A stretch of 64,000 nucleotides of DNA from Persephonella sp964519345. Lineage in GTDB: Bacteria > Aquificota > Aquificia > Aquificales > Hydrogenothermaceae. How positions within the stretch are numbered: the stretch's first letter is position 1; every line of letters begins with the position of its first letter. Positions 6,695 through 15,363 of this stretch are shown here, one piece after another. The notes under the pieces are model-generated. The model was not told the origin of the DNA, did not search any database, and worked only from the letters and a program-made list of their open reading frames with translations. The translations under genes and the position numbers were made by a program. The DNA is taken from the NCBI GenBank assembly GCA_964519345.1, contig CAZFKX010000018.1:1-64000 (forward strand). Reading direction: 5' to 3'.

Positions 6695-7975
6695 CTATGG
6701 TCTTACTATCACGCAAATATTTCCTTCGGGAATATATCTTTTCCATGTCTCTAAAATATCTGTTTTTGTCACTTTATTTATATAATCTGGATATCTCTGA
6801 TCCATCTCATAACCCAAACCTATCGTTTCAAACCATCCTAAATACCAGGACTGTTTTGCCCTTGTTTGATGTTCAAGAAGAAAGTTTCCGATTATCTTCT
6901 CTTTAGCCGTTTTCAGCTCCTCATCGGAAATACTCTCTCCCAAGCTGTTTAAAACATCCCTTATGCCTTTTAAAGACTCTTCTGTTTTTTCAGGTGCAGT
7001 TCCTATATAAGCTATAAGTCTTCCCATATTTATTCTTGTTGGAAAGAAAGATCCTACAGCATAAGCAAGACCTTTTTTTTCTCTTAGTTCCTGAAATAGC
7101 CTCGATGTAAAACCACTTCCAGCTATTCCATTAAGAACTTTCATGCTAAAGTAATATCTGTCTGTAGCCTGAGGAGCATTATAGGCTACAAGTATAGTTG
7201 TTTGAGCTCCTTCCCTTTTTAGTATTTTACATCTCTCGCCTGTTATATAATAGCTGTAAATCGGGAACTGATAGTTCTCTTTTCTATCTATTTTTTCAAA
7301 AATGCTTTTTATATCAGGCTCAACCATACTGTAAGAAATATCACCAACAAATGAAACAACCCATCTGCTTCCATTTAAAAGTTCATTCCATCTCCTTTCA
7401 AGATCATTCTTTGTAATCCTCTGGATATCTTTTATCTCACCAAGAGGAGAATGCTGATACGGTGTGCCTTTATAAATCTGCTTTCTAAGTTCATCAAAAC
7501 CGTAGGAAAAACCTTCTTCTTTTTTTGCTTTAATCTGGGCAATAACATTACTTTTCTCTATTTTAAGTTTATCCTCGGGAAATATGGGATTAAATATAAT
7601 ATCTTCCAGAATTTTCAGGCTCTCTTTAAGATCGTCAGTTCTCATTGCAAAATCTATTGTTGAAAATTCTTCACCTACTGACGTTGATATGTATCCTCCA
7701 CTGTCCTCAAACACTTTATTTATCTCATATGATGAGTAATTTTTTGTTCCTTTTATGAGCATTCTAAAAGTAAGATTTGTTAGACCTTTTTTCCCTTCTG
7801 GATCTTCAAAACTACCTCCTTTTATAAATATCGTTCCTGCTATTATTCCCTCACCTTTAGTTTCTTTAAAAAGCACCGTTACGCCATTTGAAAGAATATT
7901 TTTTATCACAGTTTCACCTCCATAGGCAGGAAAAATAGTAAGAAAGACCAGTATAAATACAATGCTTTTTTTCAT
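6695..7975 (-). CDS. M16 family peptidase homologue without the zinc motif
   Basis: Exported M16 (pitrilysin-type) protein of 426 residues. The ATG at 7975 is preferred over the one at 8002: it follows a CAGG ribosome site and begins a clean signal peptide (MKKSIVFILVFLTIFPAYGG), whereas the upstream ATG has no ribosome site. The usual HxxEH zinc motif before M(L)xKGT is replaced by NLTFR (GLTNLTFRMLIKGT), so it should not cleave by itself. The C-terminal Arg/Tyr pair is kept (SRLFQELREKKGLAYAV). This is the pattern of the non-catalytic partner in bacterial M16 heterodimers; no catalytic partner is in the window. Confidence 0.85.
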   Translation of the reverse strand: MKKSIVFILVFLTIFPAYGGETVIKNILSNGVTVLFKETKGEGIIAGTIFIKGGSFEDPEGKKGLTNLTFRMLIKGTKNYSSYEINKVFEDSGGYISTSVGEEFSTIDFAMRTDDLKESLKILEDIIFNPIFPEDKLKIEKSNVIAQIKAKKEEGFSYGFDELRKQIYKGTPYQHSPLGEIKDIQRITKNDLERRWNELLNGSRWVVSFVGDISYSMVEPDIKSIFEKIDRKENYQFPIYSYYITGERCKILKREGAQTTILVAYNAPQATDRYYFSMKVLNGIAGSGFTSRLFQELREKKGLAYAVGSFFPTRINMGRLIAYIGTAPEKTEESLKGIRDVLNSLGESISDEELKTAKEKIIGNFLLEHQTRAKQSWYLGWFETIGLGYEMDQRYPDYINKVTKTDILETWKRYIPEGNICVIVRP

Positions 7976-8027
7976 AGCAAACCTGAAAAGTTTTTTAATC
8001 ATTATAACAAATTAAGATTTTCTGATT

Positions 8028-8708
8028 CTAAAAGTATCTTTTTAAAGTAAAAGAAAAACTGTTGTAGGATAATGAGACATTAAGAGTAGAATTATCAAAA
8101 AGGTACTTTCCTATTAAATTTTTAACAACATACACAGAACCAAGCCCAATAATTCCACCAGCAACTGTATCGGAAAGATAATGTTTATTCTTATAAATTC
8201 TACTTAAACCAACCATTATAGGAATTGAATAAAAAATATAATAATATCTGTTGTAATACTCTGAATAACTTCCAAAAATAGAAAATGAGTATCCAGTATG
8301 ACCTGAAGGAAATGAATCATTATCTGAATAATCAGGCCTTTTCCTTGAGATCAAAGCTTTTGAAGAGAAAATAACAGTTACGGTCAGAAGTGAGGAAGTC
8401 AAACCCAACAGGGACGATTCTTTTAACTCTTTATTGCCATAATAATGTCCAACAACGTATCCTGTTACAGGAACGGCTATAATATACTTATCCCCAAACT
8501 GATTAAAAAATGAAAATAAATCATCAAGACTTTCCGATCTGTTTTTCTGAACAAAATTTTTTACGCTGCTGTCAAGCATAAAGGACGTTCCAAGTAACAG
8601 CATTGAGAGTATAACAGGTTTTTCATACTTTCTTTCTTCATAATTCTGTGCAAAAATTTCTGTTGAAAAAATGATAAATATAAATAATATTAGTCTGTAT
8701 TTAATCAT
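8028..8708 (-). CDS. PAP2 superfamily phosphatase, exported
   Basis: Membrane-linked phosphatase acting on a lipid phosphate or pyrophosphate such as phosphatidate or undecaprenyl diphosphate. The 226-residue protein has an N-terminal signal or anchor ending near FAQ, and the three PAP2 motifs: K..(S)RKRP near 120, PSGHTGYSF near 133, and SRIYKNKHYLSD near 170. Several hydrophobic segments surround them. The C-terminus ends in alternating polar and aromatic residues with a final phenylalanine (LKRYF), which resembles an outer-membrane strand, so the cell location is open. It lies 25 bases upstream of the M16 gene. Confidence 0.82.
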   Translation of the reverse strand: MIKYRLILFIFIIFSTEIFAQNYEERKYEKPVILSMLLLGTSFMLDSSVKNFVQKNRSESLDDLFSFFNQFGDKYIIAVPVTGYVVGHYYGNKELKESSLLGLTSSLLTVTVIFSSKALISRKRPDYSDNDSFPSGHTGYSFSIFGSYSEYYNRYYYIFYSIPIMVGLSRIYKNKHYLSDTVAGGIIGLGSVYVVKNLIGKYLFDNSTLNVSLSYNSFSFTLKRYF

Positions 8709-8777
8709 TATTCACCCTAAAAATGAAATTTAAAGTTATGATAATATAAAAATAAAATTAATCAAAAGAGGTTGCAG

Positions 8778-10106
8778 ATGTTTGAGTTATTAACTGAAAG
8801 ATTTAGCCCAATAATAGAAAAATTAAAAAGGGTTAAAAGATTAGACGAGAAAACTGTAGAAGAAGCACTTAAAGATATAAGAAGAGCATTAATCGAGGCT
8901 GATGTAAATATTGAGGTTACAAAGCATTTCCTTGATGATATTAGACAGAAGCTCGTCGGTCAGGAATTAATCAAAGGTCTCAACGCAGGTGAAACTGTAA
9001 TAAAGTTAATATATGATGAAGTTTTAAGCATATTAGGAGAAGAATCTCCTTTAAACAAGTCAGAAAAACCCCCAACTGTAATAATGCTTGTCGGTCTTCA
9101 GGGAACAGGAAAAACAACTACAGCTGGTAAACTTGCTAAATGGCTTAAATCAAAGGGATATAAAGTAGGCCTCGTATCCACAGACGTAAGAAGACCAGCA
9201 GCTGGAAAACAGCTATGCACTCTTGCTAAAACAATTGATGTGCCGTGTTTTATAGATGAAAAAGAGAAAGATGCTGTTAAATTGACCGAAAAGGTTATAC
9301 AGAAAGCCAAAGAAGCTGGACTTTCACACATAATACTTGATACAGCAGGACGTCTTCATATAGATCAGGAACTTATGGATGAGCTTGTTCTTATAAAAGA
9401 AAAAGTCAATCCTTCAGAAATCCTTTATGTTGCAGACTCTATGCAGGGTCAGGACGCTATAAGCACAGCGGAGGAATTTCACAAAAGAATTGGTTTAACA
9501 GGTGTTATCCTTACAAAACTTGATGGTGACGCTAAAGGAGGAATAGCTCTTTCTGTAAGAAAAGTGATAGGCGTTCCTATAAAATTCATAGGTATTGGAG
9601 AAAAGATAGAAGATTTTCAACAGTTTCATCCTGACAGAATAGCACAGAGAATTCTTGGGCTTGGTGATATTCAAACTCTACTTGAAAAGATGCAGACAGC
9701 AATAGACGAAAAAAAAGCAGAAGAGATGGCTAAAAGAGTAATGAATGCTGAGTTCACACTTGATGATCTCAAACAGCAACTCCAGATGATAAGAAATTTA
9801 GGACCTCTTGAAAATGTTCTTAAGATGATACCAGGACTCGGCAGTAAGATAAAAGATTTAAAAGTTGATGAAAAACAGTTTATTAGGATTGAAGCTATAA
9901 TAAACTCAATGACTCCCGAAGAAAGAGCAAACCCTCATATTATAAATGGAAGTAGAAAAAGAAGAATTGCAAGGGGAAGTGGAACTACAATAATGGACGT
10001 TAATAAAGTTCTTAAACAATATAAAGAGATGAAAAAGATGATGAAAAAAATGAAAAAATCTGGTAAAATGAAACTTCCTTTTAATATGCCTAATTTACCA
10101 TTTTAA
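8778..10106 (+). CDS. ffh: Signal recognition particle GTPase Ffh
   Basis: Binds 4.5S RNA and signal peptides and delivers ribosomes to FtsY. The 442 residues show the N domain helices, G domain with GLQGTGKTTTAGKLA, DVRRPAA, DTAGR and TKLDGDAKGG, then a methionine-rich M domain with the RNA-binding GSGTT. The ATG at 8778 is chosen because AGAGG precedes it; a TTG two codons upstream is weaker. It is followed 20 bases later by rpsP, then khpA, a common ribosomal-maturation grouping. Confidence 0.97.
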   Translation: MFELLTERFSPIIEKLKRVKRLDEKTVEEALKDIRRALIEADVNIEVTKHFLDDIRQKLVGQELIKGLNAGETVIKLIYDEVLSILGEESPLNKSEKPPTVIMLVGLQGTGKTTTAGKLAKWLKSKGYKVGLVSTDVRRPAAGKQLCTLAKTIDVPCFIDEKEKDAVKLTEKVIQKAKEAGLSHIILDTAGRLHIDQELMDELVLIKEKVNPSEILYVADSMQGQDAISTAEEFHKRIGLTGVILTKLDGDAKGGIALSVRKVIGVPIKFIGIGEKIEDFQQFHPDRIAQRILGLGDIQTLLEKMQTAIDEKKAEEMAKRVMNAEFTLDDLKQQLQMIRNLGPLENVLKMIPGLGSKIKDLKVDEKQFIRIEAIINSMTPEERANPHIINGSRKRRIARGSGTTIMDVNKVLKQYKEMKKMMKKMKKSGKMKLPFNMPNLPF

Positions 10107-10126
10107 AAACAGGAGGTAGTGGAAAC

Positions 10127-10372
10127 TTGGTAAGAATTAGACTTTCGCGTGCTGGAAGAAAAAAACATCCAGTTTACAGAATGGTTGTGATGGACAGCAG
10201 AGCTCCACGGGAATCAAAGTATATTGATTATATAGGAACTTATGATCCTATACTAAAAACAGGAAATATAAATGTTGAAAAAGCAAAAGAATGGATATCA
10301 AAAGGTGCACAGCCGACAGAAAGAGTATTAAAAATTCTGAAACAATTTGGATACGAAGAACAAAAGGCATAG
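10127..10372 (+). CDS. rpsP: 30S ribosomal protein S16
   Basis: Small-subunit assembly protein, 81 residues as usual for bS16. MVRIRLSRAGRKKHPVYRMV is the conserved N-terminus and DYIGTYDP the following motif. Translation starts at TTG, dictated by the strong AGGAGGT ribosome site eight bases before and by the conserved MVRIRL beginning. It sits between ffh and khpA. Confidence 0.96.
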   Translation: MVRIRLSRAGRKKHPVYRMVVMDSRAPRESKYIDYIGTYDPILKTGNINVEKAKEWISKGAQPTERVLKILKQFGYEEQKA

Positions 10373-10407
10373 TCCTGAAGCTGAAAAAACTAACGGAGGG
10401 AAGTTAG

Positions 10408-10647
10408 ATGAGTAAACTTCAAGAATTGGTTGATTTTGTTGCAAAATCTCTCGTTGATCATCCAGACAAGGTGGAAGTAAAAGAGATTGAAGGAGAAAAA
10501 ACCACTGTTATAGAGCTAAAGGTCGCTCCTGAAGATCTTGGAAAAGTTATTGGAAGACAGGGAAGAACTGCAAGAGCTATCAGAACCCTTTTGGCAGCTG
10601 TAGCGAGAAAACAAAATAAGAGAGCTGTTCTTGAAATATTAGAATAA
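10408..10647 (+). CDS. khpA: KH-domain RNA-binding protein KhpA
   Basis: Single type-II KH domain of 79 residues. The nucleic-acid loop VIGRQGR (GxxG) near residue 48 and the following helix TARAIRTLLAAVA match the KhpA/YlqC family, which binds RNA and in Gram-positives affects cell division. Placement right after rpsP is the usual one. GGAGGG precedes the ATG. Confidence 0.92.
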   Translation: MSKLQELVDFVAKSLVDHPDKVEVKEIEGEKTTVIELKVAPEDLGKVIGRQGRTARAIRTLLAAVARKQNKRAVLEILE

Positions 10648-10653
10648 ATAAAT

Positions 10654-10668
10654 GGGGCTTTAAGCCCC
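10654..10668. terminator. Bidirectional terminator hairpin between khpA and tsaE
   Basis: GGGGCTT and AAGCCCC form a GC-rich stem in the 22 bases between two convergent genes. On the minus strand it is followed by ATTTATTTATT, so it should end tsaE transcripts; on the plus strand the T-run is weak. Confidence 0.65.
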
Positions 10669-10669
10669 C

Positions 10670-11110
10670 TTATATACATTCATTTATATAATCAGCATCC
10701 TTTATATAAATACTCAACTCCCTTTCGTTATAATTCTTAAAAGAAAAATCAATAACTATCTCTGGAATATCCAAATCCTCAAAACACCTATCAGGCCATT
10801 CTACTATAACCAGACCTTTTCCTAATATATCCGAGATATCAAAACTCTTCACCCTATAAAGATCAATATGATAAATCTTGAACTTCTCAGTTTCGTACTC
10901 ATTCATAACTGAAAATGTTGGCGAATTTACATACTCGCCTGCTTCAGGATCTATAGAAGATACGAGATACCTTGTAAAAGTGGTTTTTCCAGAACCAAGT
11001 TCTCCCCTGAGAAGTATAAGCTCATCCCCTTTTAAACATTTAGAAAGATTTCTGGCAAAAGCCTCAAGATCACTAAGATTTTTTATTAATATTTTTTTAT
11101 ACAGATTCAT
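10670..11110 (-). CDS. tsaE: tRNA threonylcarbamoyladenosine synthesis ATPase TsaE
   Basis: ATPase that works with TsaB/TsaD to make t6A37 in ANN-decoding tRNAs. The 146 residues carry Walker A GELGSGKTTFTRYL near 35, SPTFSVMNEY, the IYHIDLYR motif and VIVEWPDR, all diagnostic of the family. It is convergent with khpA and lies 59 bases downstream of the peroxidase stop, separated from it by a terminator. Confidence 0.94.
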   Translation of the reverse strand: MNLYKKILIKNLSDLEAFARNLSKCLKGDELILLRGELGSGKTTFTRYLVSSIDPEAGEYVNSPTFSVMNEYETEKFKIYHIDLYRVKSFDISDILGKGLVIVEWPDRCFEDLDIPEIVIDFSFKNYNERELSIYIKDADYINECI

Positions 11111-11125
11111 AGTATCATTTTAACA

Positions 11126-11145
11126 AAAATCCCCCCTTAAGGGGG
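11126..11145 (-). terminator. Intrinsic terminator of the cytochrome c peroxidase gene
   Basis: CCCCCTTAAGGGGG is a perfect 14-base palindrome, followed on the minus strand by GATTTTTG. It lies 24 bases past the peroxidase stop and just ahead of tsaE. Confidence 0.7.
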
Positions 11146-11169
11146 AAAGCTTAGGAGAGAAAAGAATAA

Positions 11170-12204
11170 TCAGTCGGCTTTAGGCTTTGGAGTGTCCTTG
11201 CTTGAGGGAGGTAGTACAGGGACAGTCCTTGCAGACTCTGGAATTTCACCTGTAAGACTATCAAGGAAGGAGACGATTTTCTCTATTTCTTCATGTGTTA
11301 ATTTTATACCCAACTGTGTTTCAGCCATTATCCTAACAGCTTCCTCTATATCCCATACTGAACCATCATGAAAATAAGGATATGTCTGCGTAATATTTCT
11401 AAGAGAAGGAACCTTAAATACAAATTTATCTTCCTCTTTATTTGTTACTTTGAATCTTCCAAGATCAGCGGTTGCATACGGTTTAACTACACCAAACTTG
11501 GCAAACATACCTCCTCCTACAGCAACACCATTGTGACAGCTTGCACATCCTTTATCTATAAAAAGTTTTAAACCTTCTTTTTCCTTTTCAGTCAATGCAT
11601 TGGTATCTCCTTTTAAAAATTTATCAAATCTTGATGGAGTTACAAGCGTTCTTTCAAAGGCAGCGATAGCTTTTGCCACGTTGTCATACGTTAAAGGATC
11701 AGGATCGTTTTTAAAAACCTTCTTAAATTCTTCAACATAACCAGGTATAGTTTTGAGCTTTAAAACAACAAAATCAGGGTTAGGCATTGCCATCTCAACA
11801 TGGGCAAGTATAGGACCTTTTGCCTGATCTTCAAGCGTTTTAGCCCTTCCATCCCAGAATTGAGCTATATGAAAACCTGCATTTAAAACAGTAGGAGAAT
11901 TTCTACCCCCAGTTAAAAATCTGTGTCCAAGAGCTGTTTCAACACCATCGACACCAAATGTGGCAAGGTTGTGACACGTATTACAACTTATAACACCGCT
12001 AAGTGACAGTCTTGGATCGTAATACAATTTCTTACCAAGTTCTACCTTTTCTGGGGTTGTTGGATTCGTTTTAGGTGCAGGAATCTCAGCTGGCAGTGGT
12101 TTGAAAAGTTCTCTTGCTTTTTCAAGCAGTGCTGTATCTGAAGCAAATACTGTTGACGACAACACAGCAACAGCACTAAACATTAATGATACTTTTTTGA
12201 ACAT
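11170..12204 (-). CDS. Dihaem cytochrome c peroxidase (MauG/CcpA family)
   Basis: Periplasmic enzyme reducing hydrogen peroxide with electrons from c-type cytochromes. The 344 residues start with a signal peptide (cleavage after VFA near 21). Two haem c sites are visible, CNTCH at 74-78 and CASCH at 220-224, spaced as in CcpA. Family motifs LYYDPRLS, NSPTVLNAGF, FWDGRA and FKVPSLRNI are present. The proline-rich tail after residue 325 is extra. It stands as a single transcription unit with its own upstream inverted repeat and downstream terminator. Paired with bacterioferritin and the NiSOD-like protein it suggests exposure to oxygen. Confidence 0.93.
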   Translation of the reverse strand: MFKKVSLMFSAVAVLSSTVFASDTALLEKARELFKPLPAEIPAPKTNPTTPEKVELGKKLYYDPRLSLSGVISCNTCHNLATFGVDGVETALGHRFLTGGRNSPTVLNAGFHIAQFWDGRAKTLEDQAKGPILAHVEMAMPNPDFVVLKLKTIPGYVEEFKKVFKNDPDPLTYDNVAKAIAAFERTLVTPSRFDKFLKGDTNALTEKEKEGLKLFIDKGCASCHNGVAVGGGMFAKFGVVKPYATADLGRFKVTNKEEDKFVFKVPSLRNITQTYPYFHDGSVWDIEEAVRIMAETQLGIKLTHEEIEKIVSFLDSLTGEIPESARTVPVLPPSSKDTPKPKAD

Positions 12205-12216
12205 TTTTTTCCTCCT

Positions 12217-12241
12217 TAGTTATTATTTTTATTGATAACTA
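12217..12241 (-). promoter_or_regulatory. Inverted repeat upstream of the peroxidase gene
   Basis: TAGTTAT and ATAACTA (7 bases each, 11-base spacer) lie directly before the ribosome site of the peroxidase gene. It may be an operator, but the sequence is AT-rich and the match could be chance. Confidence 0.3.
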
Positions 12242-12294
12242 TTACTAATAATATAACAGTAGAAAATCCCCCAGTCAAATGATTTAAATCAGAT

Positions 12295-12531
12295 TTATTC
12301 CTGATCTTCTAACTCGAACTCTATTTCTCTTTTAGGAATTACTGTTGTTATTGCATGTTTATATACTAAAACCTGTCTTGGTCCTTCTTTTAAAAGAATA
12401 GTGAAAGGATCAAAATACCTTATTTTCCCTTCAAGTTTTACGCCATTTACTAAATAAACATTAACTCTTACTTTCTCCTTTCTTATTGCATTTAAAAACT
12501 GCTCCTGCAACCTTCCCTTCTTCTTAGCCAT
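12295..12531 (-). CDS. hfq: RNA chaperone Hfq
   Basis: Sm-like hexameric RNA chaperone pairing small RNAs with mRNAs. The 78 residues contain LQEQFLNAIRKEKVRVNVYL, the Sm1 motif VKLEGKIRYFDPFTILL, and the Sm2 signature VYKHAITTVIP. The tail is short and acidic. It follows the ADP-ribosylglycohydrolase gene by 17 bases. Confidence 0.95.
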   Translation of the reverse strand: MAKKKGRLQEQFLNAIRKEKVRVNVYLVNGVKLEGKIRYFDPFTILLKEGPRQVLVYKHAITTVIPKREIEFELEDQE

Positions 12532-12548
12532 CTAAAGCTATCCCTCCT

Positions 12549-13496
12549 CTAATGTTGTGCTACCGTGTAGAGCCTATCTGCAAGTTTAACAATCTCTATA
12601 TAGTTTTTCAACGCTACCTTCCATCTTGATGGGATACTTTCCTCGGAATTATAGGCACCAGCTAAAGCTCCTGCGATAAGTCCTATAGAGTCCGTATCTC
12701 CACCATAGTTTCCATAAGAGTTTACAGCATGTATTATAACATTCTCAGTATTTCCCGGAGTTTTGAGAAATATGAACAGAGCCTGTGAAAGTGCTTCAAG
12801 GGCGTAAGACCCATTACCAAGTTCATTAACAGCATCTTCATAAGAAGCATCTTTCCTTATAAGAGTTTCAACCCTATCAAGATAAAATCTTGTTTCATCT
12901 TTTTGAACAAATGTTTTTAATAACTTTATAAAGTAATGATACTCATCCTCAAGATAAAACTTACCCTGAAGCAGTTCACCGATAGCTACCGCCAATACCG
13001 ATGCAGTGTCAATAACTATTTCATTCCTGTGTGTAAGCATAACTACAGCTTTTGTTCCTTCAACAGCTAAAACAGGATTTGTATAATGATACATACCAAG
13101 AGGAATTGCTGGTAATGCTCCCTCTATTGAACTTCCTCCTCTCTCTATTTCCCTACCATTCTTAAGTGCATCAACAGCAAGTAAAAAATAAGGATCAACG
13201 TAGCTGTGTAGTTCTTCCTTTTCTTCCCAGATTATATATCTTTCAATAATATCCTTAATATCAAGCATTTTTTTATCAGAGAGAGATTCGGCAATTATTT
13301 TAACTATTTCAAACTCACTTGATGTTTCACCAGCCTTAAGATAAGAGGCTGGAGATGCTGGATGTGGCTCGCATATATTTGTTATTTTATCCCCGTAGTG
13401 TAATATAACCTCATCAAAAGGGATCTCCTCAACACACATTCCCATTGAATCACCAACAGCAGCACCTACAAGTGCTCCTCTAAATCTATTTTTCAA
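12549..13496 (-). CDS. ADP-ribosylglycohydrolase family protein
   Basis: Predicted hydrolase of ADP-ribose from proteins or small molecules, related to DraG/ARH. The 315 residues carry the metal-binding marks GAAVGDSMG near residue 10 and GGDTDSIGLIAGALAGA near 265, with the all-helical family pattern between. Whether it reverses nitrogenase modification (DraG) cannot be told: no draT or nif gene is present here. It sits between lysS and hfq, probably in one operon. Confidence 0.85.
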   Translation of the reverse strand: MKNRFRGALVGAAVGDSMGMCVEEIPFDEVILHYGDKITNICEPHPASPASYLKAGETSSEFEIVKIIAESLSDKKMLDIKDIIERYIIWEEKEELHSYVDPYFLLAVDALKNGREIERGGSSIEGALPAIPLGMYHYTNPVLAVEGTKAVVMLTHRNEIVIDTASVLAVAIGELLQGKFYLEDEYHYFIKLLKTFVQKDETRFYLDRVETLIRKDASYEDAVNELGNGSYALEALSQALFIFLKTPGNTENVIIHAVNSYGNYGGDTDSIGLIAGALAGAYNSEESIPSRWKVALKNYIEIVKLADRLYTVAQH

Positions 13497-13560
13497 TTAA
13501 AATTTTCCTCCACTGTAATATAAGATTAAATATAGAAATCCATAAAATCCTTGTCACAAA

Positions 13561-15300
13561 TCAATCTTTTTCTGGTCGTAATGTAGGAAAGAGAATAACT
13601 TCCCTTATTGATGGACTATCGGTAAGCATCATAACAAGCCTATCTATACCTATACCTTCTCCTCCTGTTGGTGGAAGTCCGTATTCAAGAGCTGTGAGAA
13701 AGTTCTCATCTACATCCATAGCCTCTTCATCACCTGCCGCCTTTTCCTTTAATTGCTGTAAAAATCTTTCCCTCTGATCTTCAGGATCATTAAGCTCTGT
13801 ATAGGCGTTAGCTATCTCTTGTTTATTTACAATAAGTTCAAATCTCTCAACAAGATCCGGATCTTCTCTATGTGTTTTTGCCAACGGAGACAGTATCTTT
13901 GGAAAATCTATAACAAATGTAGGCTGAACAAGATCTTCCTCTATAAAATATTCAAAAAGCTTATCAAGTATTTTAAGATGTGTTAATGTATCAGCTTTTG
14001 GAATTCCTACTTCTTTTGCAAAAGCTCTCGCTTTTTCTTCATTTAAGAAAAATTCTTTATCTTTTCCTGTTTTTTCTTTCAAAGCGTCAAAAAATCTTAA
14101 TCTCCTAAAAGGTTTAGAAAAATCAAGTTCCTGACCGTCCCAGACTATTTTTAACTTACCTACAGTGTCCAGAAGTATCTTTCTCATAAGCTTTTCAGTT
14201 AGCTCCATAAGATCATTATAATCCATATAGGCGGCATAAAACTCAACCATTGTAAACTCAGGATTATGCGTTGTATCTATTCCCTCGTTTCTGAAATTTC
14301 TCCCAAGCTCGTAAACCCTATTAAAACCACCAACAATCAGCATCTTAAGATAAAGCTCAGGTGCAATTCTGAGATACATATCTATATCCAGGGCGTTATG
14401 ATGAGTGATAAAAGGTTTTGCCATTGCACCTGAAGCAACAGATTGAAGTATAGGTGTCTCTACTTCTATAAAGCCTTCATTTTCAAGAAACTCCCTCAAA
14501 CTTTTTATAGCTTTGTACCTTATCTTGAATATTTCCCTTGCTTTAGGATTTGCTATAAGATCCACATATCTTCTTCTGTATCTAAGTTCTACATCTTTAA
14601 GACCATGCCATTTCTCCGGCAAAGCCCTTAAAGACTTGGCTAAAAGCTTAAATTCTTTTACCTCAACAGTTAACTCTCCAGTCATCGTTCTAAAAAGTTC
14701 ACCATCAATTCCAACAATATCTCCTATATCAAGAATTTCCATAGCTTCATTATATCTTTCATCGCCAAGAGTATCTCTTCTTAGATATATCTGAATCTTC
14801 CCATCAGCATCCTGAATATGACCAAAAGCAGCTTTTCCCTGATCTCTAAATGATATAATTCTTCCAGCTACGCTAACTTTTTCTCTACCTGGATCAAGAT
14901 CGTAAACTTTTTTTACCTCACTTACAGATAATCCCTCCTCTCCTTCAACAACCTGATCTGCCACAAGAGTTAACTTGCCGTCTATACGATCCAGATATCC
15001 TTTAAACGAACATACTGTATTAGGTGAGATCTTACCTCTGTCTGTAGGAAACATTACCTGTATTTCCACAGGTTCAGTCAGATCAGCAAACCTTATAATA
15101 TAGTTGCTCTCTTTTTTTGAAACTCTTTTTATTCTTCCCTTAAGAAGATACTCTTTATCCTTTTCGACAGGCAGCTCATACTTTTTTCTTATCTGATCAA
15201 GCTTTTCAGTTACACTAAATTTATGTGGATAAGGATTTATACCTTTATCTTTTAATTTTTTTACAAGATCTCTCCTGCTTTCAATTATCTCTTCAGACAT
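13561..15300 (-). CDS. lysS: Lysyl-tRNA synthetase, class II, with an extra N-terminal OB-like region
   Basis: Charges tRNA-Lys. At 579 residues it is about 80 longer than the usual ~500. The canonical anticodon-binding OB domain is residues 140-222 (VSVAGRIISFRDQGKAAFGHIQD). Before it, residues 50-120 form a second OB-like stretch (LLKGRIKRV...FADLTEPVEIQV...GYLDRIDGKLTLVA). Class II motif 2 (GRNFRNEGIDTTHNPEF) and motif 3 (GGEGIGIDRLVM) are intact, so catalysis should be normal. The extra domain may add tRNA affinity. It is 63 bases downstream of the response regulator gene. Confidence 0.95.
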   Translation of the reverse strand: MSEEIIESRRDLVKKLKDKGINPYPHKFSVTEKLDQIRKKYELPVEKDKEYLLKGRIKRVSKKESNYIIRFADLTEPVEIQVMFPTDRGKISPNTVCSFKGYLDRIDGKLTLVADQVVEGEEGLSVSEVKKVYDLDPGREKVSVAGRIISFRDQGKAAFGHIQDADGKIQIYLRRDTLGDERYNEAMEILDIGDIVGIDGELFRTMTGELTVEVKEFKLLAKSLRALPEKWHGLKDVELRYRRRYVDLIANPKAREIFKIRYKAIKSLREFLENEGFIEVETPILQSVASGAMAKPFITHHNALDIDMYLRIAPELYLKMLIVGGFNRVYELGRNFRNEGIDTTHNPEFTMVEFYAAYMDYNDLMELTEKLMRKILLDTVGKLKIVWDGQELDFSKPFRRLRFFDALKEKTGKDKEFFLNEEKARAFAKEVGIPKADTLTHLKILDKLFEYFIEEDLVQPTFVIDFPKILSPLAKTHREDPDLVERFELIVNKQEIANAYTELNDPEDQRERFLQQLKEKAAGDEEAMDVDENFLTALEYGLPPTGGEGIGIDRLVMMLTDSPSIREVILFPTLRPEKD

Positions 15301-15363
15301 TCCTTCCTCCGGGCAAGAAATTTTGTGAAATAATTATTATATATCAATAATATTTGGATTTTC

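Noticed and set aside
7976..8002. Upstream ATG of the M16 gene as the start
   Set aside because: It has no ribosome site and would put nine charged residues before the signal peptide; the ATG at 7975 has CAGG and a clean signal peptide.
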